DNA from: Microcaldota archaeon
Lineage (GTDB): Archaea > Micrarchaeota > Micrarchaeia > Micrarchaeales > CABMGC01
Assembly (NCBI GenBank): GCA_021848025.1
Contig: JAJZND010000025.1
Span: forward strand, 1 to 44,707
Direction of reading: 5' to 3'
Length of the DNA stretch: 44,707 bases
Of the stretch, positions 25,244 through 33,010 are shown one piece after another. Position 1 is the stretch's first letter. Each line of letters opens with the position of its first letter. The notes beneath the pieces are model-generated. The model was not told where the DNA came from and did no database searches. It worked only from the letters and a program-made list of their open reading frames with translations. A program made the position numbers and the translations under genes.

Positions 25244-25418
25244 TCTGGCTCTCCTTGAGCACCACTATAGGTATTACTCCCTCATTGAATTCAAGCTCTG
25301 CAAGCCTTAGCGGCTCGGTAGTGCCTTCCGGAACTTTTACGAGCGGCGGTGCGCCATATGCGAGCTGCAATGCCCGTGCGCCTATGATCCTTGCCTTCTC
25401 AAACCTTGTATAATCCAT
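25236..25418 (-). CDS. rpoK: DNA-directed RNA polymerase subunit K (RPB6 homologue)
   Basis: RpoK helps assemble the archaeal RNA polymerase. At 60 residues it is the expected size. TRFEKARIIGARALQLAYGAPPLV (residues 4-27, read in two parts) is the diagnostic core, followed by an acidic middle and IPIVVLKE at the end. The start is ATG with no good alternative. The downstream geranylgeranyl reductase overlaps its stop. The upstream 150 bases hold promoters for this gene and for tRNA-Asp on the other strand. Confidence 0.96.
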   Translation of the reverse strand: MDYTRFEKARIIGARALQLAYGAPPLVKVPEGTTEPLRLAELEFNEGVIPIVVLKESQSA

Positions 25419-25528
25419 ATTGATACCTTTAATTTAATATAAGTCGTGCTAGGGTATAGCCTGTAAAACATAAAGATTTTAATGAAAAAGGCTATATTTA
25501 TAACTGCCTGAGATAATATAGGCTTTAA

Positions 25529-25551
25529 AGTTTTATATACCTTTATATTTG
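25529..25551 (+). promoter_or_regulatory. TATA boxes for tRNA-Asp
   Basis: Two overlapping AT boxes, TTTTATATACC and CTTTATATTTG, lie 20-35 bases before the tRNA. The second has the better distance (about 23 bases). Confidence 0.45.
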
Positions 25552-25568
25552 AGTATCCCTTACAAAAA

Positions 25569-25662
25569 GCCTTGGTAGTGTAGTGGTCCAGCATACGAGC
25601 CTGTCAGCGCGCATCTGCGCGGCAGCCCGCTTGTGACCCGGGTTCGAATCCCGGCCAAGGCG
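25569..25662 (+). tRNA. tRNA-Asp (anticodon GTC) with a 21-base intron
   Basis: The acceptor GCCTTGG (25569-25575) pairs with CCAAGGC (25655-25661), discriminator G, no encoded CCA. The anticodon stem is CGAGC/GCTTG (25596-25600 and 25629-25633) and the anticodon GTC is at 25603-25605. The loop would be 28 bases long, so an intron of about 21 bases (25607-25627) must be removed after base 37. Its CGCGC/GCGCG stem with loop ATCT gives the bulge-helix-bulge fold cut by the archaeal splicing endonuclease. Removing it leaves a normal 73-base tRNA. The exact boundary may shift by a base. Confidence 0.95.
25607..25627 (+). other. Bulge-helix-bulge intron in tRNA-Asp
   Basis: The insert sits in the anticodon loop between bases 37 and 38, the common archaeal position. 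A five-pair GC stem (CGCGC with GCGCG) closes a four-base loop. Confidence 0.85.
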
Positions 25663-25776
25663 CTCAATTCTAACGTCGCAAATGCGGGTACGAAAATCAA
25701 GCCCGTAGCTAAGCCCAAAAAAGACAGCAGGTTCGACTTGGGCGCGTTTTCGCGCTTGCTTGAAGACATGCCTTAG
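25633..25776 (+). pseudogene. Coding-like tail that runs out of tRNA-Asp
   Basis: A frame that starts at a GTG inside the tRNA (T-arm half) runs through the 3' end and continues as a protein-like sequence for about 36 codons (KIKPVAKPKKDSRFDLGAF, then SRLLEDMP) to TAG. No start codon lies after the tRNA. It may be the C-terminal fragment of a gene cut when something integrated in the tRNA, or chance. No family is recognisable. Confidence 0.3.
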
Positions 25777-25870
25777 TCTCTGCGGATTCATTGCTTCAGG
25801 ATATTGCAATTCCAGCTGTTCTTACCACGTATTATTTTAAATTCTTGACCCGTGAGTGAGAGCTTGATTT

Positions 25871-26503
25871 TTATATAGCTGCGAGAATTATGAAGAGGCA
25901 GAATCCCAGCAGCGTGATTAGCGGGTATGTATACCTGCCCTTCGCGAAAAAGTTTGTTTTTGACAGCCCTAAGAAAGAATTCATGTTTGCTATATGGAAG
26001 ATAGTTCCCAAAGCCAGCAGCATGACAATAGAGCCGCTTGGAGCGAAGACCAAAGTGATTATTATGTAGAATAGATATTCTGATACGAATGCCACCTTTC
26101 CATGATTCCAGAGCCCCAACCCCACCTTTATGTCCTTTTTGGAAAATCCCAGGACAGGAAGGTCCCTGCGATGAACTATCGCATCAAGAAACCAGTGGGA
26201 AACAGAGAGCACAGGAAACAAGAAAAGTATTGAATTGTTATTTAGCAATAGGGAGAGTATTCCGCCAAATACAGCAGCTATTGCTGTTGAAAGAACCATT
26301 GAATGGGAATATGGATAGTGGTTGAACTTTATGTCCTTCTGAAGCGGAAATTTTGAATTTATGGAGACCTTCTCTATCCCCAGGATTACAAGGATCGGCC
26401 ATAACAGGTCTGGAAAGCTCACTCCTGCAAGCGCCACCCATAACGGCATGGACGGGAAGAAGTAATGAAATATATACGCTATTGCGAAATGGCCAATGAA
26501 CAT
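25871..26503 (-). CDS. Membrane protein similar to the DUF457/YdjM hydrolase group
   Basis: The 210-residue protein has about five membrane helices. Conserved His and Asp residues lie in GHFAIAYIFHYF, FPDLLWP, NHYPYSHSMVLS and SHWFLDAIVHRRDLP, the usual signature of a family of membrane-bound metal-dependent hydrolases. The substrate is unknown. The gene ends next to the coding-like tail of the tRNA-Asp locus and is separated from the next gene by about 200 AT-rich bases. Confidence 0.65.
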   Translation of the reverse strand: MFIGHFAIAYIFHYFFPSMPLWVALAGVSFPDLLWPILVILGIEKVSINSKFPLQKDIKFNHYPYSHSMVLSTAIAAVFGGILSLLLNNNSILFLFPVLSVSHWFLDAIVHRRDLPVLGFSKKDIKVGLGLWNHGKVAFVSEYLFYIIITLVFAPSGSIVMLLALGTIFHIANMNSFLGLSKTNFFAKGRYTYPLITLLGFCLFIILAAI

Positions 26504-26705
26504 GCTTTGATAATTTGATTTAAGATTTAATAATACATTTTATTGGGTTTTGTATCATGTTAATGATTAATGAAAAGTACAAAAGGCAGTAAGCTTACTC
26601 TGAGAAGGCAGCATACGCGTACATTTGTTTAAAACGGAAATACCAATGCTTGCAGATAGTAAGTAGCACACTTAGTGTCACTGTTTTATCTTATCTGCCC
26701 TTTCT

Positions 26706-27674
26706 TTATATTGGGCAGCCGCCGCGTGTGCTTGTCACCAGATGCGTAAATACCGCAGTATTGTTTGCGTATATTTCAGTGAGCTTGACCTCAGTTCCGT
26801 CGCACGCATATCCTGCAGTATCTCCTATGTGCAGGGTTGTCTCGCTCCCTACAGTGGTCGCTACAGGATACTGGACATAGATAAGGCCTGAAACTGTATT
26901 GCTTGCATAACTTATATTCTGAACCATGAAGTTGCTAATACGCTGCCCATCCTGAACTGATACTGTAGAGCCAAAAGTGGCATTGGCTGAAGCAGGCGGC
27001 GTGACATTGATGCTTGCATTTACTCCTGCGGCAATCCCTGCGCCAACTCCCAACCCCAGCTTTGCCTTTACATTTTCACTTATGGGCTCGGTGCTTCCGA
27101 TATTCGTATTTACGCCAACAGTGGAGTTGCCGCTTATAACTATGGCGCTCGCAGCAGGAACAAGCAAATAAGTGGTGGCACTTCCGCTTCCATGCGCATT
27201 CACAGAAGGATGGAAGTCTACCAACACTGCAGAGCTGGAGTTTATCTTCTCGGCTCCGGTTACAGATACTGTTACTCTGTTGTTGGGAGAGGAGACATTG
27301 TAAGTCGTGCCATTGATCGTTATCTTTGCTGAAGTGATGTTGAATCTCACGAGATTTATGGTTGAATTGGCAGCGACGTCTGCTTTAGCTATGGTCTGTG
27401 AGGTATTCTGCAGGGCCATTAAATTTATGGTCCCAGAGCCCGAAGCCGTAACCCATCCTGAAGTGCTGTTTGAACCTGAAACGTGCACCTGAACTGAAGA
27501 ATATGTAACTAGAAGTTGCTGCGTTCCAGCAGGAACTGTAGGTGGATCAGTAAGCTGTATTGCAGCAGTATATGTGCCCGCTGCGAGAGCTTTGCCAAAA
27601 ACCGAATACAGCAGGGCCACTACCACTATTATCAAGATAACTGCTCCGAGCAAGATTGCAATATTTGTTGCCAA
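26706..27674 (-). CDS. DUF4382-like surface protein with N-terminal anchor
   Basis: A single hydrophobic helix (residues 4-27, IAILLGAVILIIVVVALLYSV) anchors a large outside part of 322 residues in total. The first 130 residues of that part fit DUF4382: LTDPPTVPAGTQQLLVTYS and VQVHVSG, then a W in SGWVTASGSG, INLMALQNTSQT and a VRFNITSAKITING strand. Gly-, Ser- and Thr-rich strands and many N-x-S/T sites follow. Two Cys occur near the C-terminus. The role of this domain is not known; it is common in archaeal surface proteins. A clear TATA box lies at 27714-27723. Confidence 0.75.
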   Translation of the reverse strand: MATNIAILLGAVILIIVVVALLYSVFGKALAAGTYTAAIQLTDPPTVPAGTQQLLVTYSSVQVHVSGSNSTSGWVTASGSGTINLMALQNTSQTIAKADVAANSTINLVRFNITSAKITINGTTYNVSSPNNRVTVSVTGAEKINSSSAVLVDFHPSVNAHGSGSATTYLLVPAASAIVISGNSTVGVNTNIGSTEPISENVKAKLGLGVGAGIAAGVNASINVTPPASANATFGSTVSVQDGQRISNFMVQNISYASNTVSGLIYVQYPVATTVGSETTLHIGDTAGYACDGTEVKLTEIYANNTAVFTHLVTSTRGGCPI

Positions 27675-27711
27675 TTAAGCACCAGTTTAGCTTATGGTAT
27701 TGATGCTGCAC

Positions 27712-27725
27712 GGCTATATATACTT
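27712..27725 (-). promoter_or_regulatory. TATA box for the DUF4382-like gene
   Basis: On the minus strand it reads AAGTATATATAG, about 40 bases before the ATG at 27674, leaving a leader of about 15 bases. Confidence 0.5.
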
Positions 27726-27785
27726 AGGCATTTATTTAGGCAAAGGCTACTTGCATTTCCCGCTCACTTTGTCAATCCTTTGAGT

Positions 27786-28928
27786 TTAAAACACGAGTTC
27801 CGAATTTTCGTACATCGAATTTATGCGCACCTTTCCAGTCCCTTCTGTAACTGAGCCTATAACATCCGCTTTGAAATGCATGTTCAGTATTGCCAGCGCC
27901 TCTGCCACTACTGTTTTATGCACTACAATTACATAACCTATGCCATTGTTGAACCAGGTATACATCTCTTCCTGCGAAGGCTTGAATTCCCTGTGGGCAT
28001 ACCTGAAAAGTTCATGTGGCTCTAGGGAATGGTTTTTTGATATTTTAATATCTACATCATCCCTGCCATTGATGAGTTCCTTTAGCTTTGAAAGGCCCCC
28101 TCCTGTTATGTGGACCATACCATGCACATACATGTTTGCAGGCGCGTTGTCAATTTTCATGGCTTCGAGCATTTCGCGTATGCCGGACAGGTAGACAGTG
28201 GTTGGCCTCGTAAGCTCTTCGCCGATTGAGGGGCCCCATGGCAGTTTGTAGTCCAGGTCAAAACCTCTTTTTTCGAATATCTCATTTCTGAAAAAACTCA
28301 GTCCGTTCGAATGCACTCCGTTGCTTGCCAGGCCTATGATTACGTCTCCTTTCCCGATATCCGTAGTTATCTCGTGGCCTTTCCTTACAAAGCCAGTCAT
28401 TACCAATCCTACCTCAAAGCCCTGGACTGTGCTTAATATGGCCGTTTCCCCTGCAACTATTGCTATCGGATACGCCTTTCCGTCCTCTGCTTTCCATGCA
28501 TGCTCTTTGCTTAGGTCTGCAAGGCCTTGTACAATTCCGAATATCTTTGCATGGTCTTCCCGCTGTATTATTATATGGTCTACCATCTGCGGTATTATGA
28601 CACGGCCGCTCTCTGCCAGATCATCGGCTACCATCGCAAAGACATCCTTGGCTCCCTCTTTCTGGGTGCCCATGCGGTAATGCAGAAGGCCTTTTGTACC
28701 TATTCCGTCCACTGCTGAGGCTTCTGAATATCTTGACCAGTATTGAGAATCTCTTTCAACTCTGAAACGCTTCCCATCTGGTTTGACCACGAATGGACCT
28801 TCCAGCGAATGGGTAGCTTTTATTATCTCGCGTGTTTGCTCATTAAACGGCTTTGTTGGGTCGTAAGGCAATGCGCCGGAATTGCGCGCCTTCATATCCC
28901 TTGCAGTTACGAACATTCCAATCTCCAT
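27786..28928 (-). CDS. purM: Phosphoribosylformylglycinamidine cyclo-ligase (AIR synthetase)
   Basis: PurM closes the imidazole ring in purine synthesis using ATP. The 380-residue protein shows SAVDGIGTKGLLHYRMG (the substrate and nucleotide loop), FAMVADDLAESG, then AIVAGETAIL, IGLASNGVHSNGLSFF, and GMVHITGGGLSKL, all in family order. Length is slightly above the usual 340. It begins MEIGMFV; MFV four codons later would also work. No other purine genes are in the window, so the pathway is either scattered or partial. The neighbour downstream is the unrelated DUF4382-like gene. Confidence 0.93.
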   Translation of the reverse strand: MEIGMFVTARDMKARNSGALPYDPTKPFNEQTREIIKATHSLEGPFVVKPDGKRFRVERDSQYWSRYSEASAVDGIGTKGLLHYRMGTQKEGAKDVFAMVADDLAESGRVIIPQMVDHIIIQREDHAKIFGIVQGLADLSKEHAWKAEDGKAYPIAIVAGETAILSTVQGFEVGLVMTGFVRKGHEITTDIGKGDVIIGLASNGVHSNGLSFFRNEIFEKRGFDLDYKLPWGPSIGEELTRPTTVYLSGIREMLEAMKIDNAPANMYVHGMVHITGGGLSKLKELINGRDDVDIKISKNHSLEPHELFRYAHREFKPSQEEMYTWFNNGIGYVIVVHKTVVAEALAILNMHFKADVIGSVTEGTGKVRINSMYENSELVF

Positions 28929-29013
28929 TCTATAGTTTTTATCCTATCGTATTTATTTATTGTGTCGCCAAAGGTTTCTTTTTCAAAGATGCTGGCAAGC
29001 ATAAAACTAAGCA

Positions 29014-29505
29014 TTATTTATGGTCCTTACCCCATGTCCCCATTACCTGGCGCATGATTGCAAACTCGCCCAGATGATATGCAGTATGGTCCGCAGTGAG
29101 GAGTATCTCCCTTAGGATCGTCTGCCCGTCGCCCCACGGTATTCTGAAATTAAGGTCTGTCTTCGGATTGCTTACTATCTTCTTCAGCTCGTCTGAATCT
29201 GCATTGAACCTTGCTATTGTCTCGTCCCACTCTCTTCTTGTTGCAGTTTTGTTACGGGCAGGCCAGTAGTCTCTTGGCCACTCTTTCTCCTTATACTTCT
29301 CGTTCTTGATGAAATCAAGTATATCGGATTGTCCTATCCTCATGTGCTCGAGGAGATGCCACGATGAATAGGTACCTCCGGGGAATACTTCGTTTATTCT
29401 CGCACTTGGAAATCCGGCCGTAGCCTCCTCCAGCGTCATATGCGCATTGCCTCCATTTAGCAGAGCGAGCAGTTCCGCCCTTAGTTCTTTGTACTCCATC
29501 TCCAT
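29014..29505 (-). CDS. DinB/YfiT-like four-helix protein
   Basis: The 163-residue protein fits the DinB fold with metal-binding His at the usual places: SSWHLLEHMRIG and ADHTAYHLGEFAIMR near the end. Members act as thiol-dependent transferases or stress proteins, often with mycothiol or bacillithiol partners. Here the partner is unknown. The gene is divergent from the zinc alcohol dehydrogenase. It might have been taken from bacteria, but nothing in its base use proves it. Confidence 0.8.
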   Translation of the reverse strand: MEMEYKELRAELLALLNGGNAHMTLEEATAGFPSARINEVFPGGTYSSWHLLEHMRIGQSDILDFIKNEKYKEKEWPRDYWPARNKTATRREWDETIARFNADSDELKKIVSNPKTDLNFRIPWGDGQTILREILLTADHTAYHLGEFAIMRQVMGTWGKDHK

Positions 29506-29537
29506 ACCATTTACCTTGTTCTTTGTGTCATCTCCAA

Positions 29538-29549
29538 AACTATATATGT
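29538..29549 (+). promoter_or_regulatory. TATA box for the alcohol dehydrogenase
   Basis: AACTATATATGT is centred near 29544, about 35 bases before the ATG at 29580. A weak GGTGAA ribosome-binding site follows at 29571. Confidence 0.5.
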
Positions 29550-29579
29550 TTCAGTCGCCTATTGCTATCCGGTGAAACA

Positions 29580-30635
29580 ATGGTGAAGACTATAGGATAT
29601 GCTGCAAGAAGCGCTAATGAAAAGCTCGCCCAATTTGAATTCGAGAGGAGAGATCCGGGAGAAAAGGATGTTGTTATAGATATAATGTACTGCGGAATAT
29701 GCCATTCGGATATACACGAAGCCAGGTCGGAGTGGCGCTCTGTCACTTATCCAATAGTACCTGGCCATGAGATTGTAGGAAGGATCTCGCATGTGGGCTC
29801 TGCAGTAAAGAAGTTCAATGTAGGGGATGCTGTTGGTGTAGGCTGCATGGTTGATTCCTGTGGAGAATGCAGCTCGTGCAAGGCAGGGGCAGAATATTAC
29901 TGCATGGAAGGAGGCCCAGTATGGACTTATGGTTCAGTTGACAGGTACAATGGAAACGGCCAGACTTATGGCGGCTACTCTGACAAGATAGTTGTAAACC
30001 AGGATTTTGTATTGAAGATGCCAGATGGAACTGATCTTGCTGCCAGCGCGCCGTTGCTCTGTGCTGGAACAACCACTTATACTCCTCTTATGTACTGGAA
30101 GGCGGGGCCCGGGCAGCGAGTCGGGGTGCTGGGCCTTGGCGGGCTTGGGCACATTGCCGTTAAGATAGCAAAGTCTCTCGGAGCGGAGGTAGTTGTGCTT
30201 ACCACATCCAGAAACAAAGCAGAAGATGCCAAAAGGCTCGGGGCTGACAGCGTAGTAATAACAACAGACAAAGCGCAGCTTAAGGAGCATGCGGGGAGCT
30301 TTGATCTGATACTAGACACTGTGTCGGCAAAGCACGAATTCGATGAGTACCTTGCACTTCTCAAGCTCAACGGCAAGCTGGTTCTCGTAGGCCTGCCGAG
30401 CGTACCGCTCCAGGTCTCCCCGTTTTCCATAGTTACGGGCCACCGCATACTTGCAGGATCAGGGCTCGGAGGCATAAGAGAAACGCAGGAAATGCTAGAC
30501 TATTGCGTTAAGCACGGAATAAAGTCAGACATAGAACTTATACCAATACAGAAAGTAAACGAAGCTTACGACAGGGTAGTAAAAGGAGATGTAAGGTACA
30601 GGTTCGTCATAGACATGGCTTCCCTGAAGAAATAG
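29580..30635 (+). CDS. Zinc-dependent alcohol/aldehyde dehydrogenase (YahK/CAD type)
   Basis: This enzyme interconverts alcohols and aldehydes with NAD(P)H. The 351-residue protein has the catalytic zinc site CGICHSD (Cys38) with His63 and Glu64 in PGHEIVG and Cys161 in LLCAGTTTY. The structural zinc Cys are Cys94, Cys97, Cys100 and Cys108. The cofactor fold has GLGGLG (185-190). TTSRNKAEDAKRLGAD after the second strand, with no acidic residue at its end, suggests NADPH. The ATG at 29580 matches family N-termini; a longer frame to 29523 would start inside the promoter. The substrate is not known. Confidence 0.93.
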   Translation: MVKTIGYAARSANEKLAQFEFERRDPGEKDVVIDIMYCGICHSDIHEARSEWRSVTYPIVPGHEIVGRISHVGSAVKKFNVGDAVGVGCMVDSCGECSSCKAGAEYYCMEGGPVWTYGSVDRYNGNGQTYGGYSDKIVVNQDFVLKMPDGTDLAASAPLLCAGTTTYTPLMYWKAGPGQRVGVLGLGGLGHIAVKIAKSLGAEVVVLTTSRNKAEDAKRLGADSVVITTDKAQLKEHAGSFDLILDTVSAKHEFDEYLALLKLNGKLVLVGLPSVPLQVSPFSIVTGHRILAGSGLGGIRETQEMLDYCVKHGIKSDIELIPIQKVNEAYDRVVKGDVRYRFVIDMASLKK

Positions 30636-30813
30636 GCGTTCTGTGCTTGAGAAGGCATGCGCTTTGCGGCTTTGCTGCCTTTCAGCATTAGATTCCAGGT
30701 TGAGGTTCAAGACGCAGATTTGGCCATAGGTAAACCTGTCTATATGAAAAGCGCGCCTGGCTACTATAGCTGGCAGATAACTCACTTCTTCAGCGTGTTT
30801 TATGAGGTAAAAT

Positions 30814-30825
30814 ATTTATATATGC
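30814..30825 (+). promoter_or_regulatory. TATA box for the small anchored protein
   Basis: ATTTATATATGC lies about 25 bases before the ATG at 30843, so the transcript would be leaderless. This supports that start over the longer open frame from 30657. Confidence 0.5.
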
Positions 30826-30842
30826 ATATTTCATGTCTAACC

Positions 30843-31451
30843 ATGGATTTGATCCTACGGCTTGCCTTTGTAGCGGTAATTATAATAGCCGCGATCTTCC
30901 TTGGATTCCTTGTGCTGAAGAATGGTGGATTTGGGCAGGGAATAAGTGCCGTTGAGGCGAAGAGCCTAGTACTGCACGATCTGCAGAATAATTATCCGGG
31001 AGCCAATATAAGCATAAGCAACGTTAGCCCTTCACAATACCAAGGCAGCTGGCATATAGTTGCTTCAGTAGTTCTCAATTATACCTCCCCATGTCCGACA
31101 TACTTTGTGACTTCATACGAGTATCCGAAATATGGCTTTGTCTCAAGGGCAGAGAATAACTACACATATGGCTGCGTGATAGACATAACCCCGATAAAGC
31201 TGACTTCTTATCCCGCAGCAATAACAAGATCTTATGATTTGCACATAGGTAGCATCGACAGCTTTGTGTCGAAGTACGGATACAACAATGTAAACGTGAA
31301 GGCAGTATACTACAATTCTACTGCCATATATGGCAAGACTTATGATGATGTATGGATAGTGAATTATTCCGCGCCAGAGACCAATGAGTCAGTATATGCT
31401 GTGCTATCTTTCGATGGGAATGAAGTGCTCACTTACAATATGACTCATTGA
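30843..31451 (+). CDS. Membrane-anchored protein of unknown function
   Basis: The 202-residue product has one N-terminal helix (LRLAFVAVIIIAAIFLGFLVL) followed by an outside domain with two Cys, one in NYTSPCPTYF and one in NYTYGCVIDI, likely a disulphide pair. The EAKSLVLHDLQNNYP segment and the SSWHIVASVVLNY-like strand recall the YkuD-neighbour PepSY-like or cystatin-like folds, but I cannot assign one. It has several N-x-S/T sites. The ATG is placed by the TATA box. Its last few bases overlap the convergent acetyltransferase gene. Confidence 0.7.
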   Translation: MDLILRLAFVAVIIIAAIFLGFLVLKNGGFGQGISAVEAKSLVLHDLQNNYPGANISISNVSPSQYQGSWHIVASVVLNYTSPCPTYFVTSYEYPKYGFVSRAENNYTYGCVIDITPIKLTSYPAAITRSYDLHIGSIDSFVSKYGYNNVNVKAVYYNSTAIYGKTYDDVWIVNYSAPETNESVYAVLSFDGNEVLTYNMTH

Positions 31452-31945
31452 GCCGGAGAGCCTTCCTTCCTGAAGAGCAGGGTCTTGTGCTCTGATCCTC
31501 TTATCTCTATCCTTCTGCTCTTTCCGTCTACTATCCTAAATCCTGCTTTTTTGAAGAATTTGCACGCAGGTTCGTTCTCTTTTATTACCTCAGCTTCGAA
31601 GCTTTTTATTCTCACCTTCTCCGATTCTCTTATGGAAAAATTCAGCAGTTTTAAGCCTTCGCCTTTCCCGGTAATCTTCTTTATAAGTATGATCCCTATC
31701 ACTCCTTCACCGTGCTCTTTCCGGGTTATCTCACACTCGCCTACTATCTCCGAGTCCTTTATTGCAACTATATCTATCAGCTCCTTCCTCTCCGTGCCTC
31801 TGATCTTAAGCGTGAAGATGTTCATGAATTCTTCAAGTGTAGGCTCCTTCTCGAACCACATTGCAAGCGGTTCCTCTTTGTAAACCTTCTTTACGAACTC
31901 GTAAAGCTCAGGCAGGTCACGCTCCTTTACGCTTCTGAACTCCAT
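31445..31945 (-). CDS. GNAT family N-acetyltransferase
   Basis: The 166-residue protein has the GNAT fold in order: FRSVKERDLPELYEFVKKVY, IVAIKDSEIVGECEI, GVIGIILIKKITGKGEGLKLLNF (strand 4 and the acetyl-CoA loop G-K-G-E-G), FEAEVIKENEPACKFFKKAGF (strand 5 and the N-x-x-A-x-x-F motif) and a final RIEIRG strand. It transfers an acetyl group to an unknown amine, possibly a protein N-terminus or small molecule. It lies next to the histone gene, but a link is not shown. Confidence 0.88.
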   Translation of the reverse strand: MEFRSVKERDLPELYEFVKKVYKEEPLAMWFEKEPTLEEFMNIFTLKIRGTERKELIDIVAIKDSEIVGECEITRKEHGEGVIGIILIKKITGKGEGLKLLNFSIRESEKVRIKSFEAEVIKENEPACKFFKKAGFRIVDGKSRRIEIRGSEHKTLLFRKEGSPAQ

Positions 31946-32115
31946 TCTCCTCCCATCGATTACTTTACGCAGAAGTGTTTTTTAAATTGTTGCAGCAAAC
32001 AGGTGACATTCTCCCACCTGCAAACGTTGTGGAATTTCCTGTTCACGTTGTTAATCCAGTACTGATATTTTGCTTGTGAAGAAAGGTTTTAAGCGGTTGG
32101 CTTTCATGTATAAGT

Positions 32116-32310
32116 ATGGCAATTACAAAAAGCACTGCAAAGAAAATACTTTTAGAGGCAGGAGCGGAGAGGGTAAGCGATGATGCTGTCATTGAGTTTT
32201 CAGAGATGATGAATAAATATGCATACAGGATAGCCAAAAAGGCAGTGGCTTTATCTGCTCACGCAAAGAGGAAGACAGTTAAGAAAGAGGATATCAATCT
32301 GGCCAAGTAG
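32116..32310 (+). CDS. Archaeal histone
   Basis: The 64-residue protein is one histone fold, with no tail, that dimerises and wraps DNA. The core TKSTAKKILLEAGAERVSDDAV and the last segment HAKRKTVKKEDINLAK match family members closely, including AGAERVSDDA in the first loop and the RKTVKKEDI segment at the third helix. A basic surface is clear. The gene is short, with a TATA-like AT-rich stretch and a start within about 15 bases of it. It is convergent with the BofA-like membrane gene. Confidence 0.96.
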   Translation: MAITKSTAKKILLEAGAERVSDDAVIEFSEMMNKYAYRIAKKAVALSAHAKRKTVKKEDINLAK

Positions 32311-32318
32311 GCTCTCTT

Positions 32319-32651
32319 TTACTGGCTAGCCGCAGCGGCCAGCGAAATACCCAGCAGCTTGAGCAGGATTATCGTGCCTAAACCAGGCAGCCCGAAGATT
32401 GCTATAGGTATTATGAGAGATATAGAGATGGGAATACCAAGATTGAAAAGAAAATTCAGGAGGAACAGGGCGACTATGCCAAGTATGCTGTTTGCCAGAA
32501 TGCCGAATATTATCTTGAGCAGGAACTTGCCTAGCTTGAAGACTATCAGCAGCACTACCGCTATTGCAGCTATTATTATGACTGCAGAGATTACGTAATT
32601 CAATGTAGGCACAGTTGCAGCGGCCGCGAGCAGCATTTCCGTGGCAGGCAT
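32319..32651 (-). CDS. BofA-like small membrane protein
   Basis: The 110 residues contain three membrane helices (YVISAVIIIAAIAVVLLIVF, the region IIFGILANSILGIVALFLL, and IPISISLIIPIAIFGLPG). The pattern GKFLLKIIFGILANSILG, then LNFLFNLGIPISIS and FGLPGLGTIILLKLLGI fits the SigmaK-factor processing regulator BofA family, which in Bacillus inhibits a site-2 protease. A related archaeal role is a guess; a site-2 protease gene does exist at 21917-23011. The ATG at 32651 is preferred over one 14 codons upstream that adds a non-hydrophobic stretch. Confidence 0.65.
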   Translation of the reverse strand: MPATEMLLAAAATVPTLNYVISAVIIIAAIAVVLLIVFKLGKFLLKIIFGILANSILGIVALFLLNFLFNLGIPISISLIIPIAIFGLPGLGTIILLKLLGISLAAAASQ

Positions 32652-32727
32652 GATCTTGATGGGTTGGAAATATATAAGAATTTGTAGTGTCAACGTAGGT
32701 AATTATTCAGCGCAGCAGCACAACCCG

Positions 32728-32741
32728 AACTTTTATATACC
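32728..32741 (+). promoter_or_regulatory. TATA box for RNase P RNA
   Basis: AACTTTTATATACC is centred near 32736, about 22 bases before the first paired base of the RNA. Confidence 0.55.
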
Positions 32742-32757
32742 AGCACAGGCGTATAAG

Positions 32758-33009
32758 ATTGTGTGGTGTGTGGGTGGCTGACGGCCTTCAATGGCTGAGG
32801 AAGCTCTCTCCATGCGAGTAGCGCACAGAGCCTAATAGCTCTATTCGGAACAGAAACGAGACCGCTGCGGCGTCACAGGCGATGACGATACGAGCGCGCC
32901 GGTGCGGATGAAACGTGCCGATGCGTGCGCTGTGTGCATGCAAGGCTATAATAGCCGCTTAGTCTAATGCCACCTAAAACAGAAGAGAGGCTACGGCACA
33001 CCACACAAT
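32758..33009 (+). ncRNA. rnpB: RNase P RNA (archaeal, compact)
   Basis: This catalytic RNA trims the 5' ends of tRNAs. The two ends form a perfect 13-base P1 helix: ATTGTGTGGTGTG (32758-32770) with CACACCACACAAT (32997-33009). Next come P2, GGGTGGC with GCCACCT, and P3, CGGCC with GGCTG. The conserved region CR-I is GAGGAAGCTCTCTCC and CR-V is ACAGAAGAGAGGCTAC; their AGC-TCTCT and AGAGAGGCT strands make P4, with a bulge. An AACAGAAACGAGACC segment sits in the middle where CR-II/IV lie. At about 252 bases it is shorter than most archaeal type A RNAs. It ends two bases before the convergent methyltransferase gene. Confidence 0.92.
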
Positions 33010-33010
33010 T

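Noticed and set aside
25543-25809. Minus-strand frame of 88 codons over tRNA-Asp with a GRDSNPG motif
   Set aside because: GRDSNPG is the well-known false protein motif from the antisense of a tRNA T arm; no other support.
30657-30842. N-terminal extension of the anchored protein gene by 62 codons
   Set aside because: The extension includes the TATA box and its peptide has no signal; the ATG at 30843 gives a clean anchor.
31990-32030. CAGGTG/CACCTG hairpin before the histone gene
   Set aside because: Only six pairs and no conserved motif; it may be chance.
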